Assembly: GCF_946998835.1 (NCBI RefSeq)
Contig: NZ_CAMQAZ010000053.1
Location: 1 to 7,854, forward strand
Length of the DNA stretch: 7,854 nucleotides
Origin: an uncultured Corynebacterium sp.
Lineage (GTDB): Bacteria > Actinomycetota > Actinomycetes > Mycobacteriales > Mycobacteriaceae
Reading direction: 5' to 3'
The notes under the pieces are model-generated. The model did no database searches, was not told the origin of the DNA, and worked only from the letters and a program-made list of their open reading frames with translations. The position numbers and the translations under genes were made by a program. Below, in pieces: positions 5,717 to 7,854 of the stretch. Numbering within the stretch: the stretch's first letter is position 1; every line of letters begins with the position of its first letter.

Positions 5717-6358
5717 ATGAACTTCCACTTCCCCGTCAACCGCGAGCACACCAACGCCAACAACGAGTACTACCGCGATGCCCGTCGACTCCTCATTTCC
5801 TCCGGCATCTTCTCTGCCCTGCTTCTCATCGGAGCTGTGCTGGTTCTGGTAATTTTCGACCGCTCGCCTCTTGTGCTCGGCAGCGCTATCTTCCTTTTCG
5901 CCCTCGCCGCTCTCTACGTCGGCGTTACCTTCCAGGTCCGACGGGCAATCAAGGATCCGCAAGAGCTTTACGACGAGTCCCCGTTGGTCCCGGCCATGAT
6001 TGCGCGCGTTGATGAGCGCACCATGGTTCTGATGACGTTGGTGGACACGCGTAAAGACCCATCCATCGGTGAGCCTGCCCCTGCCCTGGCGACACGTACT
6101 GTCACCACGATTTCCGGTGTGCCCCGCCGAGTGGGCGCAAAGGTGCCAGCTGTTGCTGTGGCCGGCACCCACAAGAGCCGCACCGAATTCTACGACGAAA
6201 TCACGCCAGTACCTCTTGCCTGGTCCACTCCGGATAAGACGGTCATTGCTCAGGCGCAGCGCAGTATCCCGGTCAATGATTGGAACCTACTCGAACGCAA
6301 CATTGACCGTGTGGAGGAAGTCCAGGCGACGAGGCGCGACCTCCTGCCGCTGGCCTAA
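5717..6358 (+). CDS. Two-TM membrane protein of unknown function, probably DUF3239 family
   Basis: This 213-aa membrane protein has a hydrophilic N-terminus (1-24), two hydrophobic helices at about 25-47 and 51-72 joined by a very short turn (DRSP), and a soluble domain of about 140 residues after VRRAIKD. By the positive-inside tendency (RRLL before the first helix, QVRR after the second), both ends are probably cytoplasmic. The soluble domain includes VPAMIARVDERTMVLM and GAKVPAVAVAGTHKSR, which suggest a beta-rich fold. I recall this architecture as DUF3239, a corynebacterial family of unknown function, but this is from memory. The start is well supported: AAAGGA (5706-5711) ends 5 nt before ATG 5717. 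It lies 25 nt after the xpb stop and is probably co-transcribed with it. No enzymatic motif is visible. Confidence 0.85.
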   Translation: MNFHFPVNREHTNANNEYYRDARRLLISSGIFSALLLIGAVLVLVIFDRSPLVLGSAIFLFALAALYVGVTFQVRRAIKDPQELYDESPLVPAMIARVDERTMVLMTLVDTRKDPSIGEPAPALATRTVTTISGVPRRVGAKVPAVAVAGTHKSRTEFYDEITPVPLAWSTPDKTVIAQAQRSIPVNDWNLLERNIDRVEEVQATRRDLLPLA

Positions 6359-6385
6359 CCGGCGATGGCTAGCGGAGGGTTGTCC

Positions 6386-6465
6386 GTGGTTGCAGGTGGG
6401 GTGGCTGCCGGTGGCTGCAGGTGGGTTCCGGGTGGTTGCCCGTGACTGCCCTTGGCTGCCGGTAG
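6386..6465 (+). repeat. Degenerate 10-nt tandem repeats in a convergent gap
   Basis: About eight copies of a decanucleotide close to GTGGCTGCCG lie between two convergent genes: GTGGTTGCAG (6386), a half unit GTGGG (6396), GTGGCTGCCG (6401), GTGGCTGCAG (6411), GTGGGTTCCG (6421), one extra G, GTGGTTGCCC (6432), GTGACTGCCC (6442), TTGGCTGCCG (6452) and a partial GTAGCT (6462). The array fills most of the 111-nt gap 6359-6469 and ends beside the hydrolase stop codon. A 10-nt unit is not a codon multiple, consistent with non-coding DNA. No conventional terminator is seen in the gap. It is a plausible variable-number repeat. Confidence 0.75.
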
Positions 6466-6469
6466 CTAA

Positions 6470-7648
6470 CTAGCTTCGTCCCCAGGACTCCTCGTTCTGT
6501 CGGTCGATTGCCTCCTTGTCGTATTCACCTGCCGGATCCTCCGGCAGTTCACGCGACGAATGAGTGACTTCGAGAATGAATCGCGCCGCGTCCGTTATCT
6601 GTTCCCTTTGAACCTTGGGAACCGCAATCTGGTGCGTAGCCAGGAACTCCGTTTGAGATGTCTTCCCGCCCGCTTCTTCGACCTTCTTCAGATATTCGGT
6701 CGCCGGTCGCACAACAGTGTCACGGGAGGCGGACTGCACGTGAACGCGCAGGCTTCGCGACGGCCCATGTATCCCCGGTGACACTTCCCTTGCAGAATCA
6801 TCCTTCGTTCCGAAAAATACCTGCAACCAAGCTTCTGGAGCACCACGCAGATCCAGTGCAGGCGATACGAGCAACAGGGCTACCGGGGTGTTCTGACTAA
6901 TCTGCTCTACTGCGGAAGCAACGTTATGTCCGCCAGAGGAGACACCGTAGAGAACTACAGGGTTGTCTTCGTTGATTGGTTTCGCACCCAACTTCTGCAG
7001 CTGTAAAGAGTCCTCCACTACAGCGCCCACAACCGTTGCGATATCTTCGACTGCCGCCGAGACGTGGTGCTCTGGAGCGAGCCGATAGTCCACGTCAACG
7101 ACGATTGCGCCTGAGCGCGCTGCTAGCGCTGCCATGTTGGGGCCGAAGGCGTTTTCACGTAGAACACCGTCGCCCATCCAGAACCCGCCGCCATGTGCGG
7201 CTACAACTACCGCACCAGTTGCTTCTTCTGGGATAAAGACCCGGACCGGGATCTTATGACTATTCCCCGCGTTAGTGTCGGTCTGGCCTGTGGCGCCGGC
7301 TTGCACTGCTGTGTCAACGACTTCAATCTTTCCATCAGCGTAGGCAAGGTATGGCGAAGAGTGATTGACTGCGGCGCCCAAAACCATCATCGAACCATGA
7401 ATGATGGCATCGGGCATACGGGCCCCGCGGTCATTAACCGAAGCACGCGCCTTGGCAATCTCGTCCTCGGAAGCGCCCAACGGGACAACCTCATTGAGGT
7501 ACGAATACGCCGAGACATGCTCCTCCAGCCATTCAATAAGCTGCTGCAGCTTACCTTCCTCAGTGGTAACCGGAATGAAATTGTCCTGAGGCTCATCATT
7601 AGAGGATGAGAGGTTAACAACATCGGAATTTGGGGTCTGATTAGTCAT
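6470..7648 (-). CDS. Alpha/beta hydrolase, hormone-sensitive-lipase-like esterase
   Basis: This 392-aa probable carboxylic-ester hydrolase of the alpha/beta hydrolase fold-3 (HSL/LipN-like) type is cytoplasmic, with no signal peptide. The oxyanion-hole motif is HGGGFW (152-157), followed by the family block DYRLAPEH (187-194). The nucleophile elbow is GVSSG (235-239) with Ser237 as the nucleophile; most HSL relatives have GDSAGG. Candidate acid and base are Asp310 (SASRDTVV) and His339 (THQIAVP). About 130 residues precede the core; they start with a Ser/Asn/Asp-rich stretch and then become helical. The C-terminal tail after 363 is polar. I chose ATG 7648; the in-frame TTG at 7675 adds nine unlikely residues. 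No Shine-Dalgarno sequence precedes the ATG; TTTAAT (7680-7675) or TACTCT (7670-7665) could serve as a -10 with a very short leader. The substrate is unknown. It is convergent with the membrane-protein gene and unrelated to the repair genes. Confidence 0.9.
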   Translation of the reverse strand: MTNQTPNSDVVNLSSSNDEPQDNFIPVTTEEGKLQQLIEWLEEHVSAYSYLNEVVPLGASEDEIAKARASVNDRGARMPDAIIHGSMMVLGAAVNHSSPYLAYADGKIEVVDTAVQAGATGQTDTNAGNSHKIPVRVFIPEEATGAVVVAAHGGGFWMGDGVLRENAFGPNMAALAARSGAIVVDVDYRLAPEHHVSAAVEDIATVVGAVVEDSLQLQKLGAKPINEDNPVVLYGVSSGGHNVASAVEQISQNTPVALLLVSPALDLRGAPEAWLQVFFGTKDDSAREVSPGIHGPSRSLRVHVQSASRDTVVRPATEYLKKVEEAGGKTSQTEFLATHQIAVPKVQREQITDAARFILEVTHSSRELPEDPAGEYDKEAIDRQNEESWGRS

Positions 7649-7711
7649 AGCATCAGTGTGCCACAGAGTAAGCAATTAAATTCGTGGACCTAGCTAAGAA
7701 AGGAAACCGCC

Positions 7712-7778
7712 CGCCTATCCGGTGAACCCCGCCTATACCGTGAACCCCACCTAGGTGAAACCCATTCACCCATAGGTG
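7712..7778. repeat. 18-nt iterated repeats ending in a palindrome, upstream of the hydrolase
   Basis: CGCCTATCCGGTGAACCC (7712-7729) is followed immediately by CGCCTATACCGTGAACCC (7730-7747), differing at two positions, and by the shortened CACCTAGGTGAAACCC (7748-7763). The third copy starts with a perfect 10-bp palindrome, CACCTAGGTG (7748-7757). It also pairs with an inverted fourth copy, TTCACC (7765-7770) and TAGGTG (7773-7778), giving a 12-bp stem with a 2-nt bulge and a 5-nt loop. The array lies 64-130 nt upstream of the hydrolase start, which suits an operator array, but no regulator is identified. No gene is supported anywhere in 7649-7854. Confidence 0.7.
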
Positions 7779-7779
7779 T

Positions 7780-7813
7780 AAAAAAGTGTGGGGCACAGCC
7801 ACCCACCCCCACA
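7780..7813 (-). terminator. Leftward intrinsic terminator for a gene beyond the right edge
   Basis: On the minus strand, TGTGGGG (7813-7807) pairs with CCCCACA (7793-7787) around a 13-nt loop. After one C comes a run of six T (7785-7780), the classical intrinsic terminator layout. The same left-hand arm can also pair with a more distant copy: GTGTGGGGC (7786-7794) with GCCCCACAC (7837-7845), 9 bp. It would end a leftward transcript entering from outside the window and so insulate the hydrolase gene. Confidence 0.6.
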
Positions 7814-7854
7814 ACAACAAGGAGGTAGGCAACCACGCCCCACACACAACAATA

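Noticed and set aside
6069..6473. 134-aa plus-strand frame overlapping the membrane-protein gene
   Set aside because: Out-of-frame shadow of the gene at 5717-6358, extended through the decanucleotide repeats.
7712..7778. CRISPR array
   Set aside because: The 18-nt units are directly adjacent with no spacers, and no cas genes are present.
7653..7847. 64-aa minus-strand reading frame upstream of the hydrolase
   Set aside because: It covers the terminator and the 18-nt repeats, which create its GGVH-GIGG repetition; no ribosome binding site and no recognisable protein features.

Overview
The window looks like chromosomal DNA from a Corynebacterium with moderately high G+C. The evidence is a short Rpf of the corynebacterial Rpf1 type, an XPB-type helicase very close to the mycobacterial protein, a probable corynebacterial DUF3239 membrane protein, and leaderless promoter architecture. 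The species cannot be fixed from sequence alone. No tRNA, rRNA, CRISPR array, transposase or prophage gene is visible.

Layout, left to right. Positions 1-68 are the tail of a leader for rpf (69-668, +), a secreted cell-wall lytic transglycosylase. A 369-nt convergent gap (669-1037) follows. It holds a 15-nt direct repeat, a nested inverted-repeat element (713-905) and, inside that element, a very long bidirectional terminator-like hairpin. A 62-aa conserved-looking gene of unknown function (1038-1226, -) is divergent from a large helicase-associated protein (1301-3820, +), with overlapping promoters between them. The XPB helicase (3988-5691, +) and a two-TM membrane protein (5717-6358, +) follow in the same direction. 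A 111-nt convergent gap made largely of degenerate 10-nt tandem repeats separates these from an HSL-type alpha/beta hydrolase (6470-7648, -). Upstream of the hydrolase are 18-nt iterated repeats with a palindrome, and a leftward intrinsic terminator near the right edge.

Functionally, the core is a DNA-repair pair: XPB and the helicase-associated protein share the same accessory domain, with key motifs at matching spacing. The large protein adds a degenerate WYL domain behind a Ser/Gly/Ala-rich linker. From memory, Mycobacterium tuberculosis keeps the same neighbourhood (rpfA, a small divergent gene, Rv0862c, ercc3/XPB), so the linkage appears ancient in this lineage. The most interesting points are the XPB/partner domain pairing, which resembles the XPB-p52 pair of eukaryotic TFIIH, and the nested structured element downstream of rpf.
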